Shown here in pieces: positions 36,607-44,607 of a stretch of 64,000 nt of DNA. The DNA lies in the NCBI RefSeq assembly GCF_001375595.1, contig NZ_CVJQ01000001.1, forward strand, positions 2,259,001-2,323,000, read 5' to 3'. The position numbers and the translations under genes are program-made. This stretch comes from Phenylobacterium immobile (ATCC 35973). GTDB taxonomy: Bacteria > Pseudomonadota > Alphaproteobacteria > Caulobacterales > Caulobacteraceae. Numbering within the stretch: the stretch's first letter is position 1; each line of letters begins with the position of its first letter. The notes under the pieces are model-generated. The model saw only the letters and a list, made by a program, of their open reading frames with translations. It was not told the origin of the DNA and searched no databases.

Positions 36607-37494
36607 TCAGACGGCGACCGCGAGGTCCTGAACGAAGGTCCGCAGGCGCCAGGCGTCTGGCCGGGCCAAGAGCGCGCGCACCAGGGCGTTATTCAGGCCG
36701 TGTCCCGCCCGCACGCCCTCGAAGCGGCCGATCATCGGGAAGCCCAGGACGTAGAGGTCGCCAATGGCGTCAAGCGCCTTGTGGCGCACGAACTCGTCAG
36801 GCCGACGAAGGCCCTCGGGATTGAGAATGGCGTCGCCGTCGATCACCACAGCGTTGTCTAAACCGCCACCGCGCGCCAGGCCCAGGGCGCGCAGGGCCTC
36901 GACTTCATGCAGGAAGCCGAAGGTTCGGCAATCGGCCAGCTCGTCGCGGAACGCCCGCTCGTCCATCGCCAAATCGACGCGTTGGCGGCCGATGGCCGCC
37001 GTCGGGAAGTCGATCTCGAAGGCGACCTCGAAGCCGGCGGCGGTCGACAGCGAAGCGCGCTTGTCACCGTCGACGACTTCGACCGTCTGAAGGATTTCAA
37101 TGAAGCGGCGCGGCGCGGCCTGAGCACGCTTTCCGGCGGCGTCGAGAACAGCGACGAAAGCCGCCGAGGAGCCGTCCATGATCGGCATTTCCGGCCCGTC
37201 GACCTCGACGATGGCGTTGTCGATCCCCAGCATGACGAGCGCGGCCATCAGGTGCTCGATCGTGGCGAGCGTCACCCCGGCCTGCCCCTCGATCACTGTG
37301 CCGAGTTGCGTACGGCACACCGCTTCGCCGCTGACAGCGATCTGGTTAGGGCGGTCAGTGATATCAGAGCGCACAAACACCACCCCGGTGTCGGCCGCCG
37401 CCGGGCGCACCGTCACCCGGGCCTGCGCGCCCGTATGGACGCCAACGCCGGCGAAACTCGCGGCGGACCTGACCGTGTGCTGGAAGACCTGCAT
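36607..37494 (-). CDS. lpxC: UDP-3-O-acyl-N-acetylglucosamine deacetylase
   Basis: A 295-residue LpxC. The zinc and catalytic motifs are ATIEHLMAAL (His), EMPIMDGSSAAFV, the HKALDAIGDLYVLGF motif (His and Asp ligands) and RAGHGLNNALVRALL (general base His). It commits UDP-GlcNAc to lipid A synthesis. The ATG at 37492-37494 gives the usual start MQVFQHTV with GGAGG upstream; a GTG seven codons earlier is an alternative. It is separated from ftsZ by a terminator, so it needs its own promoter in 37495-37660. Confidence 0.96.
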   Translation of the reverse strand: MQVFQHTVRSAASFAGVGVHTGAQARVTVRPAAADTGVVFVRSDITDRPNQIAVSGEAVCRTQLGTVIEGQAGVTLATIEHLMAALVMLGIDNAIVEVDGPEMPIMDGSSAAFVAVLDAAGKRAQAAPRRFIEILQTVEVVDGDKRASLSTAAGFEVAFEIDFPTAAIGRQRVDLAMDERAFRDELADCRTFGFLHEVEALRALGLARGGGLDNAVVIDGDAILNPEGLRRPDEFVRHKALDAIGDLYVLGFPMIGRFEGVRAGHGLNNALVRALLARPDAWRLRTFVQDLAVAV

Positions 37495-37661
37495 TGCGCG
37501 CTCAACCTCCGCCACGTCGAAATCCCGCGCGACGCCTCAGCGCCGCTCAACCGAAGAGCGCCCCACCTCCTGATAGCTGCGCCGCAGAGACACGACAAAG
37601 CACATGCTGTTTCGCAATGTTTCGAACGCTAGGTATTGTTTTATAACGCCTTTGTCTCACC

Positions 37662-37696
37662 CAAAAGAAACGCCCTCCCGCAGGGCGGAAGGGCGT
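37662..37696 (-). terminator. Rho-independent terminator of ftsZ
   Basis: On the minus strand, ACGCCCT and AGGGCGT (37690-37696 with 37670-37676) plus the inner CCGC/GCGG pairs form an 11-bp stem with one mismatch and a three-base loop, followed by TTTCTTTT (complement of 37662-37669). It lies 41 bases after the ftsZ stop. It is the best terminator in the window and separates ftsZ transcription from lpxC. Confidence 0.85.
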
Positions 37697-37737
37697 CTCG
37701 ATGACCTCGCCCCCGCGAGGTCGCACAGTCTCGAAGA

Positions 37738-39195
37738 CTAGTTGGCCAGCCGGCGCAGGAACGACGGGATTTCCAGGTCCTCGGTGATCTCGGCCTGGGT
37801 TTCCGGTTGGACCAGCTGCGCGGCCTGCGGACCGCCGCGCTGAGCGGTCGCAAGCGGCGCGGGCTGAGCCGGAGGCGGCGTCGGCGCCGCGCGGGCCGCC
37901 GGCGGCGCGTCGTAGCGCGGACGGCCGCCGAACAGGCTGAGGAAGCCCGAACGCTGACGGCGCTGGTCGTAGGCTGGCTCGGCGAAGAGCGGCTGATCGC
38001 CCGCCTCTTCGACGGCGGGGTCAACGATGCGAGCCAGTTCCGGCTCCGGCGCGGCGGCGAGAGGCGCCGCTTCAGGCGCGGAGAAGAAGTCAGCCTGCTC
38101 TTCCTGATAGGCGTGCGGCGCAGAAGCGGCGACCGCCCCGGCGACCGGCTCAAATGAGCGGGTCTCGGCGCGGAGCGGCGGCGCTGTCAGCGGCCGGCGT
38201 TCAATCTTGGGTTCGATGGCGGCGATCGAGGCCCCGTCCATGCCCGTGGCGACCACCGACACGCGGATCTTGCCTTCCAGCGTCGGATCGAAAGCCGCGC
38301 CGAAGATAATGTTAGCCTCGGCGTCGACTTGGTCGGAGATGGCGTTGGCCGCCTCGTCGACTTCCAGCAGGGTCATGTCCGGACCGCCGGTGACATTGAT
38401 CAGAACCGCCTTGGCGCCCTTCAGCGAAACCTCGTCCAGCAGCGGATTGGCGATCGCGTTCTGCGCGGCGAGAAGCGCGCGGTCTTCGCCTGTGCCCTCG
38501 CCTGTGCCCATCATCGCCTTGCCCATCTCGGTCATGACCGTGCGGACGTCTGCGAAGTCGAGGTTGATCAGACCCGGCAGCACCATCAGGTCGGTGATCG
38601 AGCGGACACCCGAGTGCAGCACCTGGTCCGCCATGCCGAAGGCTTCTGCGAACGTGGTCTTCTCGTTGGCGATGCGGAACAGGTTCTGGTTGGGGATGAC
38701 GATAAGGGTATCGACATACCGCTGCATCTCGCCGATGCCGGCGTCGGCCAGGCGCATCCGGTGACGGCCTTCAAAGTGGAAGGGCTTGGTGACGACGCCT
38801 ACCGTCAGAATGCCGCGTTCGCGCGCGCACTTGGCGATGATCGGGGCTGCGCCCGTCCCAGTGCCGCCGCCCATCCCGGCGGTGATGAAGACCATGTGGG
38901 CGCCGTCGAGGTGCTCGCCGATCTCCGGGATCGACTCCTCGGCCGCGCTCATGCCGACTTCCGGGTGAGCGCCGGCGCCGAGACCTTGCGTCACCTCCAC
39001 GCCAAGTTGGATGCGGCGGTCCGTCTTGGAGAACGCCAGTTGCTGGGCGTCGGTGTTGGCGACGACGAACTCGACGCCTTCGAGGCCGGCCTCGATCATA
39101 TTATTGACCGCGTTGCCGCCTGCTCCGCCGACGCCGAACACGACGATCCGGGGTTTCAGTTCCGTAGCGCGCGGCGCTGTAAGTGAAATCGCCAT
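37738..39195 (-). CDS. ftsZ: Cell division GTPase FtsZ
   Basis: A 485-residue tubulin homologue. The GTP-binding motif [10 protein letters not shown] is at residues 109-118, the N-terminal nucleotide loop is [14 protein letters not shown], and the catalytic T7 loop is [12 protein letters not shown] ~150-residue Pro/Ala-rich linker (residues ~330-475) leads to the conserved C-terminal peptide [13 protein letters not shown] that binds FtsA and other partners. The long linker is typical of Caulobacter-type FtsZ. AGGGG precedes the ATG. Unlike the usual ftsQAZ order, ftsA is 9.5 kb upstream. Two CtrA-type boxes lie ~80-110 bases before the ATG. Confidence 0.98.
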   Translation of the reverse strand: MAISLTAPRATELKPRIVVFGVGGAGGNAVNNMIEAGLEGVEFVVANTDAQQLAFSKTDRRIQLGVEVTQGLGAGAHPEVGMSAAEESIPEIGEHLDGAHMVFITAGMGGGTGTGAAPIIAKCARERGILTVGVVTKPFHFEGRHRMRLADAGIGEMQRYVDTLIVIPNQNLFRIANEKTTFAEAFGMADQVLHSGVRSITDLMVLPGLINLDFADVRTVMTEMGKAMMGTGEGTGEDRALLAAQNAIANPLLDEVSLKGAKAVLINVTGGPDMTLLEVDEAANAISDQVDAEANIIFGAAFDPTLEGKIRVSVVATGMDGASIAAIEPKIERRPLTAPPLRAETRSFEPVAGAVAASAPHAYQEEQADFFSAPEAAPLAAAPEPELARIVDPAVEEAGDQPLFAEPAYDQRRQRSGFLSLFGGRPRYDAPPAARAAPTPPPAQPAPLATAQRGGPQAAQLVQPETQAEITEDLEIPSFLRRLAN

Positions 39196-39274
39196 GGGAC
39201 CCCTGCGTCCTCCGTCAAACCTGCCGGGCGCCTTCCAAACAACCTGGTGGCGACCCCATCGACGGGATGACCGA

Positions 39275-39289
39275 TTAAGAGGCTGTTAC
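39275..39289 (-). promoter_or_regulatory. Upstream CtrA-like box (near consensus)
   Basis: TTAA (39275-39278), seven bases, then TTAC (39286-39289): one mismatch from the CtrA consensus TTAA-N7-TTAA. It is offset 17 bases from the perfect box at 39292-39306, so the two could be occupied side by side on the ftsZ promoter. Confidence 0.5.
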
Positions 39290-39291
39290 CG

Positions 39292-39306
39292 TTAAGCGCG
39301 AGTTAA
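39292..39306 (-). promoter_or_regulatory. CtrA box (TTAA-N7-TTAA) upstream of ftsZ
   Basis: TTAA (39292-39295), seven bases, TTAA (39303-39306): an exact match to the palindromic CtrA site. CtrA represses ftsZ in Caulobacter crescentus swarmer cells, so position and sequence both fit. The box lies 97-111 bases before the ftsZ ATG. Confidence 0.75.
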
Positions 39307-39400
39307 CCGCATACGCTGAGTCGTTGAGTCGGGGAGAGGTCGCAGGGGACAAAAAGCCCCTCCCCGCCAAGCGTTTGTGGAAAACTCTACAGCCCAGCTT

Positions 39401-40480
39401 TCAGAGCCCGAGGGCGGTCTTCACGGCGCGCCAGTCGACCAGCTTGAAATTCTGCCGCTGCGGTCCGCCATCCTCGTCGTCCTGCATCACCACCAGGCCT
39501 TCGGGGAAGGCGCCGACCGGTCCGCCCAGGGCCGCAACCCCATCGGTGCCGGTCACCCCGTCGAACCCACCCGTTGTCACGGGGCTGAATCGGCCGCGGT
39601 ACGCGGGTTCAGCCCCATCGACCTTGTAGACCGCAAACGCGCTGTCGCCCTGGCTGGAGACGATCAGCCATGCGCCCGTCGCGTCCTCCAGCAGCGCGAG
39701 GCCTTCGACGTCCGGCTTGAGGGCCGCAGAAGGCGCCGCCGCGACGATCATCCCCGGCGTCGCGGTCGCGCCCATGTCGAAACGCCAGACGCCCTTGGCC
39801 TCTTCGCCGAGGTAGAGCCGGCCGCGGGCGTCGTCGACGACGCAGCCTTCCGGCTGACTGGGCACGCTGAAACGACGCTCCTCGGTCACCACCGGCTGTC
39901 CATCCGCGCCGGCCGCGACGCTGATCTGGCGGATCTGTCCGTCGGTCCCGTTGACGATGACCACAAAGGTCTCCCCACGCCTACCGACGCATAGGCCGTA
40001 GGGCTCGGCGAGATCCAGCTTGGCCAAGCCCCAGGGCTCGAGCTTGAGGGTCGCCGGATCAAGGAGCAGCAACACGGCGCCCATCTTCTCCCGGTCAGAC
40101 GCCGCGACCAGCACCTTCACGCCAGACGGGGTTGGGAAGCCGCCGCGCAGGTCGACGTTGTTAGGCAGGCCGCCCGGCACATACTGGGTCTGCCGACCCG
40201 CCAGATCATAGACGTAGAGCCCAGCCTTCTTGTCGGTGCCGATGATCACGCCGCGGGTCGTATCGGCCGGATCAGCCCAGATTGCTGGATCGTCGGCGGC
40301 GTCGAGCAGGCCCGTGCCGACCGGCGGGGTCTCCGCGGCGATGGCGACCGGCGTTCCCGCCCCCACCGTCATGCCCCGGGAATCCGACATCAGTTCAGGA
40401 TCAGCTGTCACACAACCGCAAAGAATAGTGGCGGTCGCGCCAAGTGAAATAAAAGTGTCGCAAAACCTACGAATAAACAT
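39401..40480 (-). CDS. Beta-propeller phytase, lipoprotein
   Basis: A 359-residue 3-phytase-type protein. The signal peptide ends at a Cys (TATILCGC|VTADP), and the propeller carries the family motifs DAADDPAIWADPADT, IIGTDKKAGLYVYDL, VDLRGGFP, EPYGLCVGRR, SQPEGCVVDDARGRLYLGEE and LKPDVEGLAL. These enzymes release phosphate from phytate with Ca2+ outside the cytoplasm. The start MFIRRFCDTF is used; an upstream in-frame start would cross the shared promoter. The 5' end is visibly A+T-richer than the neighbours. It is divergent from a TonB receptor and oriented toward ftsZ. Confidence 0.9.
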   Translation of the reverse strand: MFIRRFCDTFISLGATATILCGCVTADPELMSDSRGMTVGAGTPVAIAAETPPVGTGLLDAADDPAIWADPADTTRGVIIGTDKKAGLYVYDLAGRQTQYVPGGLPNNVDLRGGFPTPSGVKVLVAASDREKMGAVLLLLDPATLKLEPWGLAKLDLAEPYGLCVGRRGETFVVIVNGTDGQIRQISVAAGADGQPVVTEERRFSVPSQPEGCVVDDARGRLYLGEEAKGVWRFDMGATATPGMIVAAAPSAALKPDVEGLALLEDATGAWLIVSSQGDSAFAVYKVDGAEPAYRGRFSPVTTGGFDGVTGTDGVAALGGPVGAFPEGLVVMQDDEDGGPQRQNFKLVDWRAVKTALGL

Positions 40481-40582
40481 CACTGGCCCCGATCCGTATA
40501 GAACTCTTATGCCCAGCCCGAATACGGGGGCTCCGTGGCGTACGTCAACCGCCCCTGTTGTGGATAGACTGGGGGACAACCT

Positions 40583-42913
40583 ATGAAGAAGGCCGCCTTG
40601 CTCGCCTGTGTTGCGTTGATGCCGTTCATGGCCGCCGCGCCGGCCATGGCAGATGATGACGCGCGCGACGTCGAAGAACTGATCGTCACCGGTGAGATCA
40701 AGTTCCGGAACCGCGAAGAGAGCGCGGCGCCGGTGCTGTCCTACGACCTTGACTACTTCCAGCGCTTCGAGCCGCTGACCGCCGGCGACGCCCTGAAGCG
40801 CGTGCCGTCCGTCACCTTCCTGTCCGACGTCCTTGAAAGCGACGGGGCCCGGATGCGCGGCCTCGATCCGGGCTACACCCAGATCCTGATCAACGGCGAA
40901 CGGGTGCCTGGCGCCGGCGCCGACCGCTCGTTCTTCGTCGACCGCATACCCGCCGAGTTGATCGAGCGCGTCGAGATCGTCCGCGCGCCTTCGGCCAACC
41001 GGTCGGGCGACGCCGTGGCCGGGGCCATCAACATCGTTCTGCGTGACGCCTTGGCCATCGAGGGCGGCTACCTTCGGGCCGGCGGCATCCTGCTCAGCGA
41101 CGACAAGGTCAAGCCGACCGTCGCCGGCGTCTGGGGCGGCCAGCTGGGTGCGGGCCGGCTACTGGTCGGCGCCTCGGTCCAGGGCCGCCGCAACCCCAAG
41201 TCCAAGACCAGCTGGCGCTATGACGAGCCGGGCGCGGACATCGACGACATCGAGATCCAGGACGACGTGCGCAACGGCACGGACTACTCCGCCAATGCGT
41301 CCTACGTGACGCCGCTGGGCGACGCCGCCGAACTGCGCCTCTCTGGTGTCTTCGTGCGCACCGACCGCACCCAGTTCGAGACCTCGACCGAATATGACGA
41401 AGGCGTGCTGGAGCCCGGCCGGATCAAGACGACAAACGTCAATCCGCTCGACATCCTGACCGACAACTACAGCCTCGACGGCCGGATCAAGGCCCAGATG
41501 CTGGGCGGCGAGACGACCTTCAAGCTTTCCTATGCGGCGATCAACGACCGCCAGGACGAGTACGAGGATGAGACGACCTACGACGACGACAAGAAGCCCT
41601 ATCCCGAGGATGACGTCTTCGAAAGCACCAAGGCGCGCACGCGCCTGAAGGACCAGGAATGGGCCGGCGCCCTGCAGCACAAGCTGAACCTCAGCGACCG
41701 CGGCTTCGACGGCGCGACCCTGGAGTTCGGCGTGCAGGCCGTCGACAAGACCCGCAACAACGATGTCTCCGAGACCGAGACCGAGGTCGAGATCGACGAT
41801 GCGCCCAAGCCCAGGCCGCAGATTCCCGGCGCCTATGATCCCTTCGAAGCGGTCCCCGGGGGTCTGAACCGCATCAAGGAACGCCGCATCGACCCCTACG
41901 TCATGCTCTCGGGCGCCCAGGGCCCGATCAAGTGGGAAGCCGGCCTGCGCTACGAGACCACCAAGGTCACGGTCACCGACGAGACCGCCGATGACGACGA
42001 TCTGCGGGAGACCCGGACCAGCTACCAGTTCCTGCTGCCCTCGGTGAACGTGAAGATCGCGCTCTCCGAAGCCGACCGGATCACCGCCTCGGTCGCCCGC
42101 ACCGTACGCCGGCCGAACTTCAACTTCCTGTCGCCGGCGCTGCTGGAGGGCGAATATGGCGACAACGACTTCCTGGGCGATCCGAGCCTGAAGCCGGAAA
42201 GCGCCTGGGGCGGCGACGTCGGCTTCGAGCACCGCATCGGCCGCCGCGGCGTCGCTGGCGTCAACGTCTTCTACCGTCGCGTCTCGAACCTCATCGAACT
42301 GGTCAACACCGGCGCCTACTCCGACGAGGCGCAGGGCAATTACGACGACGCGATCGAGGACGGCGACAGCCCGCAAGACGCCGCCGGCGAGTTGACGTCG
42401 TTCGTGCTCACCGCCGCCAACGTCGGCAAGGCCGAGGTCTATGGCGTCGAATTCGACCTCTCGACGCCGCTGACCTTCGTGGGCCTGCCGGACACCGGCG
42501 TGTTCTTCAACTACTCGATCCTCGACTCCAAGGTCTCCGACGCCTTTGGCGGCCGCCGCTTCAACGACCAGGCCAAGTACGTCCTGAACGTTGGCTTCAT
42601 CCAGGACGTGCGGCCCTGGAACGCCGCCTTCGGCGCGACCTTCCGCAAGCAGGGCGCATCCTTCGGCCGGATCGTCGGCGAGGAGGTCACCACCACCTAC
42701 GGCGCCGACCTGGAGGTCTTCCTCGAGAAGCGCTTCGGGGACAGCATGGTGGTCCGTCTCATCGGCTCTAACCTGCTCGACAGCGCCAAGCGCGAAACTT
42801 TCAATAAGTTCAACACCATCGAAGACCAGATGGACCGCAGCTTCGACGAGTATGAGCTCGAACGGGAAACCGCGGGTCCCGTCTTCCAGCTGGTGGTGCG
42901 CAAAACCTTCTAG
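40583..42913 (+). CDS. TonB-dependent outer-membrane receptor
   Basis: A 776-residue receptor with a signal peptide ending around MAADDD-type sequence (APAMADDD). The plug has EELIVTGEIKFRNREES (TonB box region), DALKRVPSVTFLSD, RMRGLDPGYTQILINGERVP and RVEIVRAPSANRSGDAVAGAINIVLRD; the C-terminus is barrel strands ending in the aromatic KTF. It likely imports a phytate-derived or phosphate-bearing ligand, since it is divergent from the phytase gene across a 102-base gap; phytase/TonB-receptor pairs are known in Caulobacterales and sphingomonads. GGGGGA precedes the ATG. Confidence 0.93.
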   Translation: MKKAALLACVALMPFMAAAPAMADDDARDVEELIVTGEIKFRNREESAAPVLSYDLDYFQRFEPLTAGDALKRVPSVTFLSDVLESDGARMRGLDPGYTQILINGERVPGAGADRSFFVDRIPAELIERVEIVRAPSANRSGDAVAGAINIVLRDALAIEGGYLRAGGILLSDDKVKPTVAGVWGGQLGAGRLLVGASVQGRRNPKSKTSWRYDEPGADIDDIEIQDDVRNGTDYSANASYVTPLGDAAELRLSGVFVRTDRTQFETSTEYDEGVLEPGRIKTTNVNPLDILTDNYSLDGRIKAQMLGGETTFKLSYAAINDRQDEYEDETTYDDDKKPYPEDDVFESTKARTRLKDQEWAGALQHKLNLSDRGFDGATLEFGVQAVDKTRNNDVSETETEVEIDDAPKPRPQIPGAYDPFEAVPGGLNRIKERRIDPYVMLSGAQGPIKWEAGLRYETTKVTVTDETADDDDLRETRTSYQFLLPSVNVKIALSEADRITASVARTVRRPNFNFLSPALLEGEYGDNDFLGDPSLKPESAWGGDVGFEHRIGRRGVAGVNVFYRRVSNLIELVNTGAYSDEAQGNYDDAIEDGDSPQDAAGELTSFVLTAANVGKAEVYGVEFDLSTPLTFVGLPDTGVFFNYSILDSKVSDAFGGRRFNDQAKYVLNVGFIQDVRPWNAAFGATFRKQGASFGRIVGEEVTTTYGADLEVFLEKRFGDSMVVRLIGSNLLDSAKRETFNKFNTIEDQMDRSFDEYELERETAGPVFQLVVRKTF

Positions 42914-42933
42914 CCGGTGCGGACGGCCGACGA

Positions 42934-44607
42934 CTAGGCGACCGCGCGCGCCAACTTGTCGGCCAGTTCGCGACGCTTGAAGGGCTTGTGGATGATGTGG
43001 TCCTCCGGCGTCTCCGCCAGGGCCTCTACATGCACATAGCCGGTGGCGAAGAGGATCGGCAGGCCCGGCCGCCGGCGCGCCAGTTCCCGGGCCAGATCGC
43101 CGCCGTTCATGCCGGGCATGGCGTAGTCGAGGATCACCGCCTCGATGTCGCTGCGCGCCTCGAAGGTCTCCAGCGCCGCGCGGCCGCTCTCGGCGTCCAG
43201 GGCGATGTAGCCCAGGTCATTGAGGATTCCGGTGGTCACTTCACGCACCGCGTCGTCATCGTCGACCACGAGGATCACCACGTCGGCGCGGGGCGCGGCC
43301 GGCGGTTCGGCGTCTGCGACCCCGCGCTCGATCGGCGCGCTCTGCGCCCGCGGCAGATAGACGTGAATCGCGGTGCCGCGGCCGAGGGCGGTGTCTATCG
43401 TCACGCCGCCGCCGGATTGCTGGGCGACGCCGAACACCTGGCTGAGGCCAAGGCCCGAGCCCTTGCCTACATCCTTGGTGGTGAAAAAGGGTTCGAAGGC
43501 GCGGGCCAGGACGTCGGGCGTCATACCTGAGCCATCGTCGGAGACCGAGACCATCACATGCTCGCCGGCAGGGGGCTGCCCAGGCAGGAGCGGCTCGCCC
43601 ATCAGCACATTGGCCGTGGCGATGCGCAGGGTCCCGCCGACCTCCATGGCGTCACGGGCGTTGATCGCCAGGTTCAGGATGACGAGTTCGATTTGCGTCG
43701 GGTCGATCATCGCCGGCCAAAGGCCCGCCTGCAGGTCCGGTTCGAGGATGCGGACGCTGCCGCCCATGGTCGAATGCAGCAGATCGCCCATGCTGCGCAC
43801 CGTTACGTTCAGGTCCACGGGCCGCGGTTCGAGCTTCTGGCGTCGGGAAAAGGCGAGCATCTGCGCGGTCAGAGAAGCGCCGCGCCTTGACGCTTCCGCC
43901 ATCATGTCGAGACGCCGCGCCACCGCGGGCTCGTCCAACCGCTTCTGCAGCTGCTCGATGTTGCCGGTGATCACGGTCAGCAGGTTGTTGAAATCGTGGG
44001 CCACGCCGGAGGTCAGCTGGCCCACGGCCTCCAGCCGCTGCGCCTGACGAAGCGCGGTTTCGACCCGCTCACGCTCGGCGATCTGCGCCGCCAGCTGGCG
44101 GTTCGCCGATTCCAGCTCGGCCGTCCGCTCGACGACCCGGCGTTCCAGCAGCGCCTCGGCCCGACGGATCTCCTCGATCCGCTCGCGCGCCTCGTACTGC
44201 CGCCCCCTGCCGCGCAGGGCGGTGCGGACCGAACTGACCAGGGTGGTCGGATGGAACGGCCGCTCCAGGAAACTAACATTACCCAGGGTCGCCGCGAGGC
44301 GCTGGGCGAAGGGATTGCGCTCCACGCTGCCGCCGCGCTGAGTCAGGATCAGGAACGGAAAATCCGACCACGACGCCTGGTCGGCGATCCATTTGGAAAC
44401 TGGACTGAGATCGGCTGACCGCAGGACGTCGTCGACGATGATCGCCACGCCGGCCCCGGCGTCCAGATGCGCCAGCAGATCGGCCAGCCCGCGGCAGACG
44501 ATCGGCGCGACCCCGGCCTCGGCGAGGATGGCCGCCGCGATCGCGGAGTCGCGCCCGGTCGGGGCCAGGATCAGGGCGCGTTCCGAGAGCGAGCCGCCGC
44601 CGCTCAA
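42934..44607 (-). CDS. Hybrid sensor histidine kinase with N-terminal receiver-like and C-terminal receiver domains
   Basis: A 557-residue soluble signalling protein. Residues ~10-130 are a receiver-like domain (VAIIVDDVL with Asp59/60, but Arg116 in ERPFHP replaces the usual Lys). Residues ~140-190 are a coiled coil, then a HisKA/ATPase kinase with phospho-acceptor His204 in VAHDFNNLL, N box ILNLAINARDAM, and G boxes DDGSGM and GKGSGLGLSQV. Residues ~443-557 are a receiver with Asp494 (VILDYAMPGM) and Lys541 (HKPFK). The start is TTG overlapping the KaiC-like stop (TTGA), so it is coupled to that ATPase. There is no membrane segment. Confidence 0.93.
   Translation of the reverse strand: MSGGGSLSERALILAPTGRDSAIAAAILAEAGVAPIVCRGLADLLAHLDAGAGVAIIVDDVLRSADLSPVSKWIADQASWSDFPFLILTQRGGSVERNPFAQRLAATLGNVSFLERPFHPTTLVSSVRTALRGRGRQYEARERIEEIRRAEALLERRVVERTAELESANRQLAAQIAERERVETALRQAQRLEAVGQLTSGVAHDFNNLLTVITGNIEQLQKRLDEPAVARRLDMMAEASRRGASLTAQMLAFSRRQKLEPRPVDLNVTVRSMGDLLHSTMGGSVRILEPDLQAGLWPAMIDPTQIELVILNLAINARDAMEVGGTLRIATANVLMGEPLLPGQPPAGEHVMVSVSDDGSGMTPDVLARAFEPFFTTKDVGKGSGLGLSQVFGVAQQSGGGVTIDTALGRGTAIHVYLPRAQSAPIERGVADAEPPAAPRADVVILVVDDDDAVREVTTGILNDLGYIALDAESGRAALETFEARSDIEAVILDYAMPGMNGGDLARELARRRPGLPILFATGYVHVEALAETPEDHIIHKPFKRRELADKLARAVA

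Noticed and set aside
37564..37571. Strong AGGAGGTG sequence on the minus strand ahead of lpxC
   Set aside because: No convincing start codon at proper distance opens a frame of its own; lpxC starts 70 bases further on with its own site.
39336..39365. Hairpin as phytase terminator
   Set aside because: The GGGG/CCCC stem is interrupted and no T run follows on the minus strand.
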